Positions 1-7,933 of a DNA stretch of 64,000 nucleotides are shown here, in pieces. The number at the start of each line of letters is the position of its first letter. The stretch's first letter is position 1. Source of the DNA: Bradyrhizobium sp. BRP22 (GTDB lineage Bacteria; Pseudomonadota; Alphaproteobacteria; Rhizobiales; Xanthobacteraceae); assembly GCF_020194175.1 (NCBI RefSeq), contig NZ_JADYVX010000004.1, positions 124,001-188,000 on the forward strand, in the 5' to 3' direction. A program made the translations under genes and the position numbers. Under the pieces are notes generated by a model. That model ran no database searches, was not told where the DNA came from, and saw only the letters and a list, made by a program, of their open reading frames with translations.

Positions 1-1
1 C

Positions 2-430
2 GATGCGTCCTACATGGCGCTGCTCGACGAAGCCGATGCCTATGTCGATCGCTTTGGACTTGACCTTCCGACCGAGCCGGAAGCTCGCGAGGTCAGGCCG
101 GATCCGGACTGCATGGTCAGCCCCATGCTCGAACTGGATCTGGCCGGGGCCGGCGTCAAATCGATCATTTGGGCAACCGGCTTCGCGACGGACTATAGCT
201 GGCTGAAGGTGAGCGTCTTTGACGAGTCCGGAAAGCCGAAGCACCAACGTGGCGTGTCTTCCGAACCCGGAATCTACTTTCTTGGGTTGCCTTGGCAGTC
301 CCGCAGGGGTTCCGCGTTCATCTGGGGAGTCTGGCACGACGCGAAGCATCTTGCTGATCGCATATCCACGCGACGGCGTTATCTCGACTACGATGCATCG
401 GCTCGGTGCTCGGTCAAGTGTGCCACCTAG
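2..430 (+). CDS. Flavin-containing monooxygenase, C-terminal part (partial)
   Basis: The reading frame is open from the first complete codon of the window, so only the last ~142 residues are present and the true start lies outside. The ATG-GF (ATGFATDYSW) segment is the NAD(P)/FAD-binding signature near the C-terminus of CzcO/TrkA-like flavin monooxygenases, and it is followed by the usual YFLGLPW-type strand and the final HDAKHLAD helix. The substrate cannot be inferred. The TAG stop sits exactly at the edge of a dispersed repeat, and the last ~20 residues (Arg/Tyr/Cys-rich) look less conserved, so the C-terminus may have been reshaped by that element. Family assignment is good; specific function is unknown. 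Confidence 0.75.
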   Translation, partial: DASYMALLDEADAYVDRFGLDLPTEPEAREVRPDPDCMVSPMLELDLAGAGVKSIIWATGFATDYSWLKVSVFDESGKPKHQRGVSSEPGIYFLGLPWQSRRGSAFIWGVWHDAKHLADRISTRRRYLDYDASARCSVKCAT

Positions 431-505
431 GGCATGATCCGGAAACGTGGAGACCGGTTTTCCCTTGCGATGAACGCGAAGCGCTTGCGTGGCGATCATG
501 CTCCA
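427..505 (+). repeat. Dispersed palindromic repeat, family B (CATGATCCGGAAA), copy 1
   Basis: The segment begins CTAGGGCATGATCCGG and ends GATCATGCTC. The CATGATC and GATCATG ends are inverted. The same ~75 bp unit recurs at 1724-1800 and 4724-4798, and a short inverted version lies at 10009-10061. The TAG at 428-430 at its edge is the stop codon of the preceding gene. Confidence 0.85.
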
Positions 506-632
506 GAGGTGCCATGGCAAGCGTCTTGCATCCGTTCAGCCATGTGTCGCGGTGGGTGCCTGGCCGAAGGATGTCGGATAGACTCCATGCCAAAATAACG
601 TTGGTCGGCTGTTATGGGAGATGGAAAGATCG

Positions 633-1049
633 ATGGTTCATACTCGAATTCGCAAGTTCAACACCAAGGACACATATCCGGAGCAAAAGCTCGATAACGA
701 TCTTTGCCAGGCGGTGGTTACGACCGGAGGGAAGATCGTGTGGCTGCGAGGACAGTGTCCTCAGAACCTCGATGATGCGAAGAATATCGAGAGTCACGAT
801 CCAGTCGAGCAGACCCACAAGGTCATGCAGAACATCAAGCAGCTGCTTGAGGAAGCAGGCGGTGGCATGGAGCATCTCGTCAAGGTCGTCGTCTACCTCA
901 CCGACGTTCGCCACCGGGAAGCGGTATATCGGACCATGGGCGAGTACATCAAAGGCGTGCATCCTGTGTCGACGGGGCTTGTCGTACAGGCTCTGGCGCG
1001 TCCGGAATGGCTTGTCGAAATCGACGGTACAGCAGTTATTCCGGAATAG
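633..1049 (+). CDS. RidA family protein (YjgF/YER057c/UK114)
   Basis: A 138-residue protein with the RidA fold signature: an early IVWLRGQCPQN segment, DPVEQTHKVMQNIKQLLEEAGG, and a central VVVYLTD strand. RidA proteins hydrolyse reactive enamine/imine intermediates; here the catalytic Arg region is not obvious, so it may belong to a non-archetypal Rid subgroup. I chose the ATG at 633 because GGAG at 617-620 stands at workable spacing, whereas the in-frame ATG at 621 directly abuts that GGAG. The DUF1028 gene follows after 3 bp, indicating one transcript; RidA proteins often accompany amino-acid or nucleobase catabolic genes. Confidence 0.88.
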   Translation: MVHTRIRKFNTKDTYPEQKLDNDLCQAVVTTGGKIVWLRGQCPQNLDDAKNIESHDPVEQTHKVMQNIKQLLEEAGGGMEHLVKVVVYLTDVRHREAVYRTMGEYIKGVHPVSTGLVVQALARPEWLVEIDGTAVIPE

Positions 1050-1052
1050 AAC

Positions 1053-1727
1053 ATGACCTTTTCGCTTGTCGCGCGTTGCGCTGAAACCGGAATGTTTGGC
1101 GTAGCCATCTCATCGTCATCACCGGCCGTCGCGGCTCGCTGCTCATTTGCGCAGGCGAGCGTGGGGGCGGTGGCGACGCAGAATGTCACAGATCCAACTT
1201 TGGGCCCTATGGGCCTCGAGGCTCTAGCGCGCGGCCTTTCCGCCGAGGAGGCGATCGCGGAGGTGAAAAAGCGCGGACATTTCATCGAGTTTCGACAAGT
1301 CCTCATCGTCGACAAGTCAGGTCGTTCCGCGATCCACTCGGGTGATAAATCGCTCGGAATTTGGAGCCAGGCGCAGGCCGAAGATGTGGCGTCGGGGGGC
1401 AATCTCCTCGCGCACGAAGACGTTCCGAAGATGATTGTCAGCGCGTTTTTGGGGTCAACCGGTCACCTGGGCGATCGGCTCCTTGCAGCTCTTCGGGCGG
1501 GCTTGTCGGCCGGCGGGGAGGCTGGTCCGATACATTCCGCAGGTCTCAAAGTCGTCGATAAGGTCAGCTGGCCGGTTGTGGATCTGAGGTGCGATTGGAC
1601 GATGGAATGCCCGATTGAAGCCGTTGCGTCCGCGTGGGCAGTCTATAAGCCGCAGCTCAACGACTACGTTAAGCGTGCGCTTGATCCTCGATCGGCACCG
1701 TCTTATGGCGTTCCCGGCGATCGCTAG
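1053..1727 (+). CDS. DUF1028 domain-containing protein
   Basis: A 224-residue protein whose N-terminus (MTFSLVAR, GMFGVAISSSSPAVAARC, VGAVATQN) is diagnostic of the DUF1028 family. A Thr at position 2 would be exposed after Met removal. From memory the family resembles Ntn hydrolases, so autocatalytic N-terminal nucleophile chemistry is possible, but this is inference. The gene begins 3 bp after the RidA gene and probably shares its transcript and pathway. The GCTAGAG at its 3' end is the border of a repeat that supplies the TAG stop at 1725-1727. Its physiological substrate is unknown. Confidence 0.88.
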   Translation: MTFSLVARCAETGMFGVAISSSSPAVAARCSFAQASVGAVATQNVTDPTLGPMGLEALARGLSAEEAIAEVKKRGHFIEFRQVLIVDKSGRSAIHSGDKSLGIWSQAQAEDVASGGNLLAHEDVPKMIVSAFLGSTGHLGDRLLAALRAGLSAGGEAGPIHSAGLKVVDKVSWPVVDLRCDWTMECPIEAVASAWAVYKPQLNDYVKRALDPRSAPSYGVPGDR

Positions 1728-1800
1728 AGTATGATCCGGAAAAGTGGAGACCGGCTTTCCCTCGCGACAAGCGCGTAGCGTTTGCGCGGAGATCGCTCAT
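1724..1800 (+). repeat. Dispersed palindromic repeat, family B, copy 2
   Basis: CTAGAGTATGATCCGGAAAAG opens the element and GCGGAGATCGCTCATC closes it, with a few changes from the 4724 copy. It overlaps the end of the DUF1028 gene by the stop codon. Confidence 0.85.
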
Positions 1801-2130
1801 CATCTTCTCCTGTTTTGTTGCGCGGTCCGCCAGACTGACTGAAGCGCATGAAGCAGCCGGGCAGGCTGCCGGCCGCTATCGCAGTGAGGCCGATCGTAGC
1901 TCTCGTCTCCCGATCGCTGGCGGTGTTCGCCGCACAGGTCGAAGTCAGACCCGGAGAACCGGCGTTAAGGCATGCTCTCGAAATGAACGAGCTCAAAGAC
2001 TTGCAATCGATGTCCCGGACCGAAGTTCCTCGGCCGGCCGTAGAAACGTCAAGGGCATCAAGAGGAACGAAGGTCGCGGATCGAGCTTGAATGGGAAACT
2101 CGCAAGACAAGCTTCTGCCAAGGAACTGCC
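1801..2130. other. Intergenic stretch without a supported gene
   Basis: Open frames here have no ribosome site or recognisable protein features. The 3' end carries AAGGA at suitable distance from the ATG at 2131 and is presumably the leader of the molybdopterin oxidoreductase gene. A GGAAC at 2064 has no good -10 partner. Confidence 0.5.
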
Positions 2131-4440
2131 ATGAGCACCAAACGCAAACTGAGCGCAGACCTCGAGGTCGAGCCCTATGAGCGTCCATCCGGCGGATGGG
2201 GTTCGGTACGGTCGCTTGCGCGGAGTCTCGCGGGCGATTACGTGCCGTTCACGGGTCCGCGGGTTCTGCTGCGTCAGAACAAGCCTGACGGCTTCATGTG
2301 TGTCAGTTGCGCCTGGGCGAAGCCGGCCGATCCGCGCGTGTTCGAGTTCTGCGAAAACGGCGCCAAGGCAACGACGTGGGAGATCACGCACAAACGCGTG
2401 ACAGCGGCATTCTTTGCCGACAAGACGGTCGCCGAGCTCGAGACCTGGGACGATCACCATCTCGAGGCCGCAGGCCGGTTGACCCATCCGATGCGGTGGG
2501 ACGCAGCGAGCGACAAATACGTGCCCGTGAGCTGGGAGGAGGCGTTCACCGAGATCGGCCGCGAACTGCGGGCGCTGCAGCCTGATAGCGCTGTGTTCTA
2601 TACGTCCGGTCGTGCCTCGCTCGAGACATCCTTCATGTATGGGCTGTTCGCGCGGGCCTATGGCACCAACAACCTGCCGGATAGTTCCAACATGTGCCAC
2701 GAGACGACGTCGGTGGCGCTGCCGGAAAGCATTGGGGTCCCCGTTGGCACCTGTACGCTCGACGATTTCGGCAAAACTGACTGCATCTTCTTTTTCGGAC
2801 AGAATGTCGGAACCTCCAGTCCGCGGATGCTGCATGAACTGCAGGACGCATCCCGCCGCGGCGTGCCGATCGTCACCTTCAATCCGCTGCGCGAACGCGG
2901 CCTGGAGGAATTCGTCAACCCTCAGGCACCCGCCGAGATGCTGATGGGATCGTCGACCCGCATCTCCTCGCAATATCATCAGATCAAGACCGGCGGCGAC
3001 ACTGCCGCGATCATGGGAATCGCCAAGGCGCTGCTGGCATTTGAGGGCAAGGCCAACCTTGCCCAGCCAGTCATCGATTGGAATTTTATCCGCCAGCACA
3101 CCCATGGCTGGGATGAATTCGCCGGCGCTGTGAAGAGCTGCGAATGGGCCGAGATCGAGCGCCGCTCGGGTTTGACACGCAATGCACTGGAAGCTGCGGC
3201 CACGGTCTACGCGCGGGCCAAATCCGTGATGTTCATCTATGGCATGGGCCTGACGCAGCACGAGCGTGGCGTCGAAACCGTGCAGACTTTGGTCAATCTC
3301 GCGCTGATGCGCGGCAATATTGGCCGGCCCGGAGCCGGCATCTGTCCGGTGCGCGGACACTCCAATGTGCAGGGGCAGCGGACCGTCGGCATCACTGAGA
3401 AGCCGGAGATGGTGCCGAAGGACAAGATCAAGCAATTGTTCGGCATCGATGTGCCCGCGCAGAAGGGTACGACGACCGTCGAAGCCTGCGAGAAGATCAT
3501 CGACGGCTCGGTGCGCGCCATGGTGATGCTCGGCGGCAATCTCGTTCGGTCCGTTCCCGACCACCGGAGGGTCGAGCCTGCCTGGCGCAGGCTGCGCCTG
3601 ACGGTCAATATCCTGACCAAGCTCAACCGCTCGGCGCTGGTACATGGCGAGATATCGTACATCCTGCCATGCCTTGGCCGCATCGAGATCGACGAGCAGG
3701 CAGGCGTGCGACAGGCGGTCTCGATGGAGGATTCCACCGGCTGCATGCACGGCTCATGGGGACAGGTGAAACCGGCAAGCCCCGACTTGCTGTCCGAGCC
3801 GCGGATCATCGCGGAATTGGCCAAGGCAGCAGCGCCTGCGCGCTCGACCATTCCATGGGATGACTGGGTGGCGGACTACAGCCGGATCCGCGATGCGATC
3901 GCGGCGATCTATCCCGACATCTTCCATGATTTCAACGCGCGGCTCTGGCGGCCCGGCGGTTTTCATCGCCCGCTCGGCGCCCGCGAGCGCCGCTGGAACA
4001 CGAAGACCGGCAAGGCAAACTTCATCACGCCGGGTTCGCTCGCAACCGACATCGATACGCGGCCCGAGGATCGCGACATCGTCCAGCTCATCACGCTGCG
4101 CAGCAACGGCCAGTTCAACACCACGATCTACAACTACGACGATCGCTTTCGCGGCATCCATGGCTCGCGCCAGGTCGTGCTGATGCATCCGAACGACATC
4201 GATCGCTTTGCGCTGAAGGAGGGAAGCGTTGTGACGCTCGCCACGGCCGCGAACGACGGGGTGAAGCGGGAAGTCGGCGGGCTTCGCGTCGTCGCCTACA
4301 ACATCCCGGAAGGATGTATTGCCGGCTACTATCCCGAATGCAATCCGCTGCTGCCGCTTTGGCATCATGAGAAGAAGGCGAAGACTCCGGCCGCGAAGTC
4401 GATTCCGGTGCGGGTCAGGGCCGAGGCGCATGCCGCGTGA
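2131..4440 (+). CDS. FdhF/YdeP-type molybdopterin oxidoreductase
   Basis: A 769-residue protein related to the formate dehydrogenase alpha subunit. The N-terminal GFMCVSCAW and FEFCENGAKATTWE motifs place it in the YdeP branch: Cys57, Cys60 and Cys74 are visible, but not the full CxxCx3Cx~26C ligand set of FdhF. Molybdopterin-guanine-dinucleotide binding segments follow (FFFGQNVGTSSPRML, MFIYGMGLTQHERG, NIGRPGAGICPVRGHSNVQG, VMLGGN), with a C-terminal dinucleotide-binding domain near LITLRSNGQFNTTIYN. E. coli YdeP is linked to acid resistance; the substrate here is unknown. There is no signal peptide, so it should be cytoplasmic. An AAGGA ribosome site precedes the start. A 52-residue protein follows after 12 bp. 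Confidence 0.9.
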   Translation: MSTKRKLSADLEVEPYERPSGGWGSVRSLARSLAGDYVPFTGPRVLLRQNKPDGFMCVSCAWAKPADPRVFEFCENGAKATTWEITHKRVTAAFFADKTVAELETWDDHHLEAAGRLTHPMRWDAASDKYVPVSWEEAFTEIGRELRALQPDSAVFYTSGRASLETSFMYGLFARAYGTNNLPDSSNMCHETTSVALPESIGVPVGTCTLDDFGKTDCIFFFGQNVGTSSPRMLHELQDASRRGVPIVTFNPLRERGLEEFVNPQAPAEMLMGSSTRISSQYHQIKTGGDTAAIMGIAKALLAFEGKANLAQPVIDWNFIRQHTHGWDEFAGAVKSCEWAEIERRSGLTRNALEAAATVYARAKSVMFIYGMGLTQHERGVETVQTLVNLALMRGNIGRPGAGICPVRGHSNVQGQRTVGITEKPEMVPKDKIKQLFGIDVPAQKGTTTVEACEKIIDGSVRAMVMLGGNLVRSVPDHRRVEPAWRRLRLTVNILTKLNRSALVHGEISYILPCLGRIEIDEQAGVRQAVSMEDSTGCMHGSWGQVKPASPDLLSEPRIIAELAKAAAPARSTIPWDDWVADYSRIRDAIAAIYPDIFHDFNARLWRPGGFHRPLGARERRWNTKTGKANFITPGSLATDIDTRPEDRDIVQLITLRSNGQFNTTIYNYDDRFRGIHGSRQVVLMHPNDIDRFALKEGSVVTLATAANDGVKREVGGLRVVAYNIPEGCIAGYYPECNPLLPLWHHEKKAKTPAAKSIPVRVRAEAHAA

Positions 4441-4452
4441 GGGAGACAGATC

Positions 4453-4611
4453 ATGACTGACAAGGACGAGCAGAAGCGCATCCAGGAGAAGCAGGGTGGC
4501 CATCATATGCCGCCGCGGCCCGATGACGGACCGCCGCTCGACGATACCGACCGCAACACCGACAAGGTCATCAAGCCATCGCGCCGCAAGCCGGAGCCTT
4601 ACGCTGGCTGA
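4453..4611 (+). CDS. Small hydrophilic protein, 52 residues, unknown function
   Basis: An ATG lies 7 bp after a GGGAG ribosome site and 12 bp after the stop of the YdeP-type gene. The encoded protein is very polar: a Lys/Glu/Gln-rich first third (TDKDEQKRIQEKQGG), a His-His-Met-Pro-Pro hinge, then an Asp/Pro-rich tail ending RRKPEPYAG. There is no hydrophobic segment. The ribosome site and operon spacing support a real gene. I do not recognise the family; a small intrinsically disordered companion of the oxidoreductase is possible. Confidence 0.6.
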   Translation: MTDKDEQKRIQEKQGGHHMPPRPDDGPPLDDTDRNTDKVIKPSRRKPEPYAG

Positions 4612-4618
4612 CATTGCG

Positions 4619-4724
4619 CTAGAGCGTTTTCGAGCGAAGTGGATACCGGTTCGCGTGAAGAAAACGCGTCAAAACAAGAATCTAGAGCTTCGGTTCTGAT
4701 TCAATCAGAACCGAAAATGCTTTA
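4619..4724 (+). repeat. Dispersed repeat family A (CTAGAGC ends, 25-bp palindrome), copy 1
   Basis: Starts CTAGAGCGTTTTCGAG and contains a perfect 12-bp stem with a 1-nt centre (TCGGTTCTGATT at 4690-4701, its complement at 4703-4714). A near-identical 106-bp copy lies at 36965-37070. It is directly fused to a family B repeat on its right side. Confidence 0.9.
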
Positions 4725-4798
4725 GAGCATGATCCGGAAAAGTGGAGACCGGTTTTCCCTCGCGACAAACGCGAAGCGTTTGCGCGGAGATCATGCTC
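4724..4798 (+). repeat. Dispersed palindromic repeat, family B, copy 3
   Basis: Begins TAGAGCATGATCCGGAAAAG and ends GGAGATCATGCTC. This is the cleanest copy; the terminal GAGCATGATC and GATCATGCTC segments are perfect inverted repeats. Confidence 0.88.
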
Positions 4799-4808
4799 AA
4801 ACAGAGAG

Positions 4809-4851
4809 CTAGAGCGGGATGACGATTCGAAGAAAAGTCATCACGCTCTAG
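4809..4851. repeat. Short inverted repeat, family C (CTAGAGCG...CGCTCTAG)
   Basis: CTAGAGCGGGATGAC at the left pairs with GTCATCACGCTCTAG at the right apart from a one-base bulge, with a ~13-nt loop. The right end contains the TAG stop (complement of 4848-4850) of the DUF305 gene. It may also act as a transcription terminator for that gene. Confidence 0.7.
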
Positions 4852-5990
4852 TTGACGTTATCGGCAAACATGTTGCGAAACGCCGTGGCAACGGCCGCGA
4901 CGCCGGTCACACCCTGCATCAGCGCGATCTCACCCTGTTGCTCATGTCGGATCGCGTGCGCCATGATGCGCAGGCGCGGATCGCCCTCGCTGCGCCATTG
5001 CTGATCGGCCATCTTCACCGCGCCCCTGTGATGCAGGCTCATCATTTCAACGAACAGTGCATCGAACTGCTCCGGTGAAGCGGCCTTGACCTGCTGTATC
5101 TGTACGGAGTTGAGGTAGCCCGGCATGTTGGCGCGCTCCTCGGCCGTGCAGCCCGGCATCACGGTGTCGAACCAGCTTTGCCACCAGTTGTCGAAAATCC
5201 TGTTTTCACCCGTCTGGCTCGCCACCATCAGCATGGCAAGCGACTGAAGATGTGGATCCTGCGCACGCTGGATGCCAATGCGGGCCAGCTCGATGCCTTG
5301 CGTGTGATGGGCGGTCATGTGCCGGATGTAGGTCTGATCCGCTTCCTTGTCGCGTCCGACCCAAGGCAGCTCACGGCCGAGGCTGGCCGATAGTGTCATG
5401 CCGCCCAGCACGATGATGATCGCAAGCGACCCGATCAGCCATGCCTTGCCGAAGCGGGAGTCCCGCGCGGGCGCGTCGCCGGGCGGCCACCGCAGCCATG
5501 CAAACAGCGGATACATGAGAGCGGAGGCGCCATGAACGAGCAGGCCGATCCAATAGGGCTGCTGCAGTGTGAACAGCGGCTGCCAGAACGGAACGAGCGG
5601 CACCAGCACGAACCATTCCGTCGCCGACGAGAACACCGCCCATGGCAGCGCGAGCGTGAGGATGGTCAGCGGCCGAAGCGCGGCCGTCCAGCGTCCGAAC
5701 AGGCCGAAGAACACCATCGCCCAGGAGAAATCGGCCCATTGATGGAATGCGATCCCGGCCAGGATCGCGCTCCAGGACGGCTCGGCGCTGATCGCCCAGT
5801 CGCGCGCGGGAATTGCGGCCACCGTCATCCAGTCGACCCATGCGTCGCGGCCGATGCGGGCAGCGAACAGCTGGCTGACGATGGTCGAGAACGTGCTGCT
5901 GATCAGGCCGAGCTCGGCCGCCGCGAGCCAGTGTGATTTCGTCGCGTGTGCCGTGCGCGCCGGCGCGCTGCCCCAAGCCTGCACGCTCAT
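4848..5990 (-). CDS. Membrane protein with C-terminal DUF305 domain
   Basis: A 380-residue protein. The first ~240 residues contain about six hydrophobic segments (for example ILAGIAFHQWADFSWAMVFFGLF, ILTLALPWAVFSSATEWFVLV, AWLIGSLAIIIVLGGMTLSA). The last ~160 residues are a DUF305 domain: YIRHMTAHHTQGIELA, a central GENRIFDNWW, and EMMSLHHRGAVKMADQQW with the paired His-His motifs typical of the family. DUF305 is ferritin-like and often exported; here it should face the periplasm from a membrane anchor. The start was chosen at 5990 because the upstream gene stops at 5996, giving tight operon spacing. The frame stays open upstream but runs antisense-free through other genes, so longer starts are not credible. 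Confidence 0.85.
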   Translation of the reverse strand: MSVQAWGSAPARTAHATKSHWLAAAELGLISSTFSTIVSQLFAARIGRDAWVDWMTVAAIPARDWAISAEPSWSAILAGIAFHQWADFSWAMVFFGLFGRWTAALRPLTILTLALPWAVFSSATEWFVLVPLVPFWQPLFTLQQPYWIGLLVHGASALMYPLFAWLRWPPGDAPARDSRFGKAWLIGSLAIIIVLGGMTLSASLGRELPWVGRDKEADQTYIRHMTAHHTQGIELARIGIQRAQDPHLQSLAMLMVASQTGENRIFDNWWQSWFDTVMPGCTAEERANMPGYLNSVQIQQVKAASPEQFDALFVEMMSLHHRGAVKMADQQWRSEGDPRLRIMAHAIRHEQQGEIALMQGVTGVAAVATAFRNMFADNVN

Positions 5991-5995
5991 GTCAT

Positions 5996-6538
5996 CTACG
6001 ACGCTCCGACGGCCGTCCGGCTCAGGAGAGCCTTCGCCGAACTTCGCGCCGCCTCGATCCCTTTCGGGAAGCCGCTGCGGTCGGTATAAAGGCGCCGTCG
6101 CCCGCCACGTGCGGGTGAGCGCGGCGCGGTCTGCTGGGCGGCCTTGTAGTCGAGGCAGGCGATTCCTCCCACCATCAGCAGGGCGAGCGTGACGTTGTGC
6201 TTCTTCGGATTGTCGTATCTGAAGCCGGACAGCAACGTGGCGGCGTCCAGGCCGTCGCCGGCGACGCGGCTCCACATGCCGGCATTCTTGTCGACCGAAA
6301 GCGACATGACGCCGCTGAACAATTCGCGGAAACCATAGGCGCGGACGAGGCCCTCGCTTCCCCGCATTCCCAATGCGCGCGTGATCCGTCGCGGCGCCAG
6401 CACTTCCATCGCTCCAAGGCCGATCGACAACCAGCCAAGCGCTCGCGCGAGACGGTCGGCCGGCTCGATCGAACTCGGGCCGCTGCGCACGATCTTGGGA
6501 TCGCCCTTGGATCGCATGATGTTGGCAACGTAATACAT
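5996..6538 (-). CDS. Cyclase/dehydrase-like small membrane protein
   Basis: A 180-residue protein with the ADRLARALGWLSIGLGAMEVLAP and ALGMRGSEGLVRAYGFREL segments that I associate with the N-terminal membrane module of alphaproteobacterial proteins annotated as cyclase/dehydrase. The C-terminal SRPBCC (START-like) domain of the longer versions is absent; instead there is a basic tail. GAGG 7 nt upstream of the ATG supports this start. It sits between the alcohol dehydrogenase (18 bp upstream) and the DUF305 gene (5 bp downstream) on the same strand, so the three probably form one operon. The function is unknown. Confidence 0.75.
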   Translation of the reverse strand: MYYVANIMRSKGDPKIVRSGPSSIEPADRLARALGWLSIGLGAMEVLAPRRITRALGMRGSEGLVRAYGFRELFSGVMSLSVDKNAGMWSRVAGDGLDAATLLSGFRYDNPKKHNVTLALLMVGGIACLDYKAAQQTAPRSPARGGRRRLYTDRSGFPKGIEAARSSAKALLSRTAVGAS

Positions 6539-6556
6539 GTTCTCGCCTCGCTATGT

Positions 6557-7732
6557 TCAGGGTTTCAGCACGACCTTGACGCAACTGTCCCGCTTGTCGC
6601 GGAACACCTTGTACATCTCCGGCCCCTGCGCCAGATCGACCGTATGGGTGATCACGAAGGACGGATCGATCTGGCCTTCTTCGATCCGCCGCAGGAGGTC
6701 GTCGGTCCAGCGATTCACATGAGTCTGGCCGCTCCGGACCGTCAGTCCCTTGTTCATCAGGGCACCCATCGGCACGTGGTCGGAAAGGCCGCTGTAGACG
6801 CCGGGAATCGAGATCACCCCGCCGGGGCGACAGACATAGATCATCTCGCGCAGCACGTGCGGCCGGTCGCTCTCCAGCATCAGCATCTGCTTGGCGCGGT
6901 CGAGCAGCGTATCCGGCTGCGATGCCATCACATGCGATTCCATGCCGGTTGCATCGATGCATTTCTCCGGACCCTTGCCGTCGGTGAGCTCGTTGAGGCG
7001 CTCGACCACGCTTTCGGATTCGAAATTGATGGTGGTGGCGCCGCCGGCTTCCGCCATGCTGAGCCTCTCGGGCACGCAGTCGATCGCGATCACCTGGTTG
7101 GCGCCGAGCAGGAGAGCGCTGCGGATCGCCATCTGCCCGACCGGGCCGCAGCCCCAGATCGCCACCGTGTCGGTCGGCTCGATGTCGCATTGGACCGCGG
7201 CCTGCCAGCCGGTGGGGAAGATGTCGCCCAGGAAAAGCGCCTGCTCGTCGGAAATGCCCTCGGGGATCTTGATATGGGTGGTGTCTGCGAAGGGAACGCG
7301 CAGGTACTCGGCCTGTCCGCCCGGATAACCACCGGTCAGATGGGTGTAGCCGAACAGGCCGGCCGTGGAATGGCCGAACACCTTGTCGGCCAGATGCCGT
7401 TTGCGGTTGGTGGTCTCGCATACCGAGAAGTTGCCGCGTTTGCACTGCTCGCACTGGCCGCAAATGATGGTGAAGGGCACGACGATGCGGTCGCCCTTCT
7501 TCAGCTTGCCGTCCATGCCATGGCCGACGTCGACGACCTCGCCCATCATCTCATGGCCCATGATGTCGCCCGGCAGCATGCCCGGAATGAAATTGTGAAA
7601 CAGGTGAAGATCGGAGCCGCAGATCGCGCAGCTCGTGACCTTGACGATGGCATCGCGCGGATCCTCGATCCCGGGATCGGTGACGGTGTCGCAACGAATA
7701 TCTTCCTTGCCGTGCCAAACCAGCGCTCTCAT
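6557..7732 (-). CDS. Zinc-dependent alcohol dehydrogenase (formaldehyde dehydrogenase-like)
   Basis: A 391-residue MDR-superfamily enzyme. Catalytic-zinc residues are in CAICGSDLH (Cys38) and [12 protein letters not shown]; the structural-zinc loop has four Cys ([16 protein letters not shown]). The Rossmann glycine motif is WGCGPVGQ, and a long insert ([13 protein letters not shown]) is characteristic of the glutathione-independent formaldehyde dehydrogenase-like branch. Likely NAD(P)+-dependent oxidation of an alcohol or aldehyde in the cytoplasm. It is the first gene of a three-gene minus-strand operon with a cyclase/dehydrase-like protein and a DUF305 protein, a set that looks like a stress or detoxification module. 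The precise substrate is unknown. Confidence 0.93.
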   Translation of the reverse strand: MRALVWHGKEDIRCDTVTDPGIEDPRDAIVKVTSCAICGSDLHLFHNFIPGMLPGDIMGHEMMGEVVDVGHGMDGKLKKGDRIVVPFTIICGQCEQCKRGNFSVCETTNRKRHLADKVFGHSTAGLFGYTHLTGGYPGGQAEYLRVPFADTTHIKIPEGISDEQALFLGDIFPTGWQAAVQCDIEPTDTVAIWGCGPVGQMAIRSALLLGANQVIAIDCVPERLSMAEAGGATTINFESESVVERLNELTDGKGPEKCIDATGMESHVMASQPDTLLDRAKQMLMLESDRPHVLREMIYVCRPGGVISIPGVYSGLSDHVPMGALMNKGLTVRSGQTHVNRWTDDLLRRIEEGQIDPSFVITHTVDLAQGPEMYKVFRDKRDSCVKVVLKP

Positions 7733-7933
7733 GCCAAGCCTCCGGTATCCGAATGGAATTGGGGTCCGAATGAAGTTCTAAAGTCGGATCGCCGACGATG
7801 GTTGCTAGCGGCCTGGCAGTTTTCCTGAACGCGTCGCGGCAAGCCTCGGACGCAAACAAGCCTCGGGCGCAAATAGGAACGACCGGTCGCCGCGGCGATT
7901 GAGCGGGCAAAATGCAGAGTTGAGGAAATTCAC

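Noticed and set aside
2064..2088. GGAAC-N16-GCTT upstream of the YdeP-type gene
   Set aside because: The -10 lacks the GTT core.
1993..3750. Large minus-strand frame opposite the YdeP-type gene
   Set aside because: Low-quality His/Arg-rich shadow of a high-GC coding region.
5991..7463. A very long minus-strand frame continuing upstream of the DUF305 gene
   Set aside because: It overlaps two well-supported genes in a different frame and encodes Arg/His/Gly-rich shadow sequence; no ribosome site.
7876..7900. GGAAC-N16-GATT upstream of the SDR at 7934 as an EcfG promoter
   Set aside because: The -10 differs at two of four bases; not strong enough to list.
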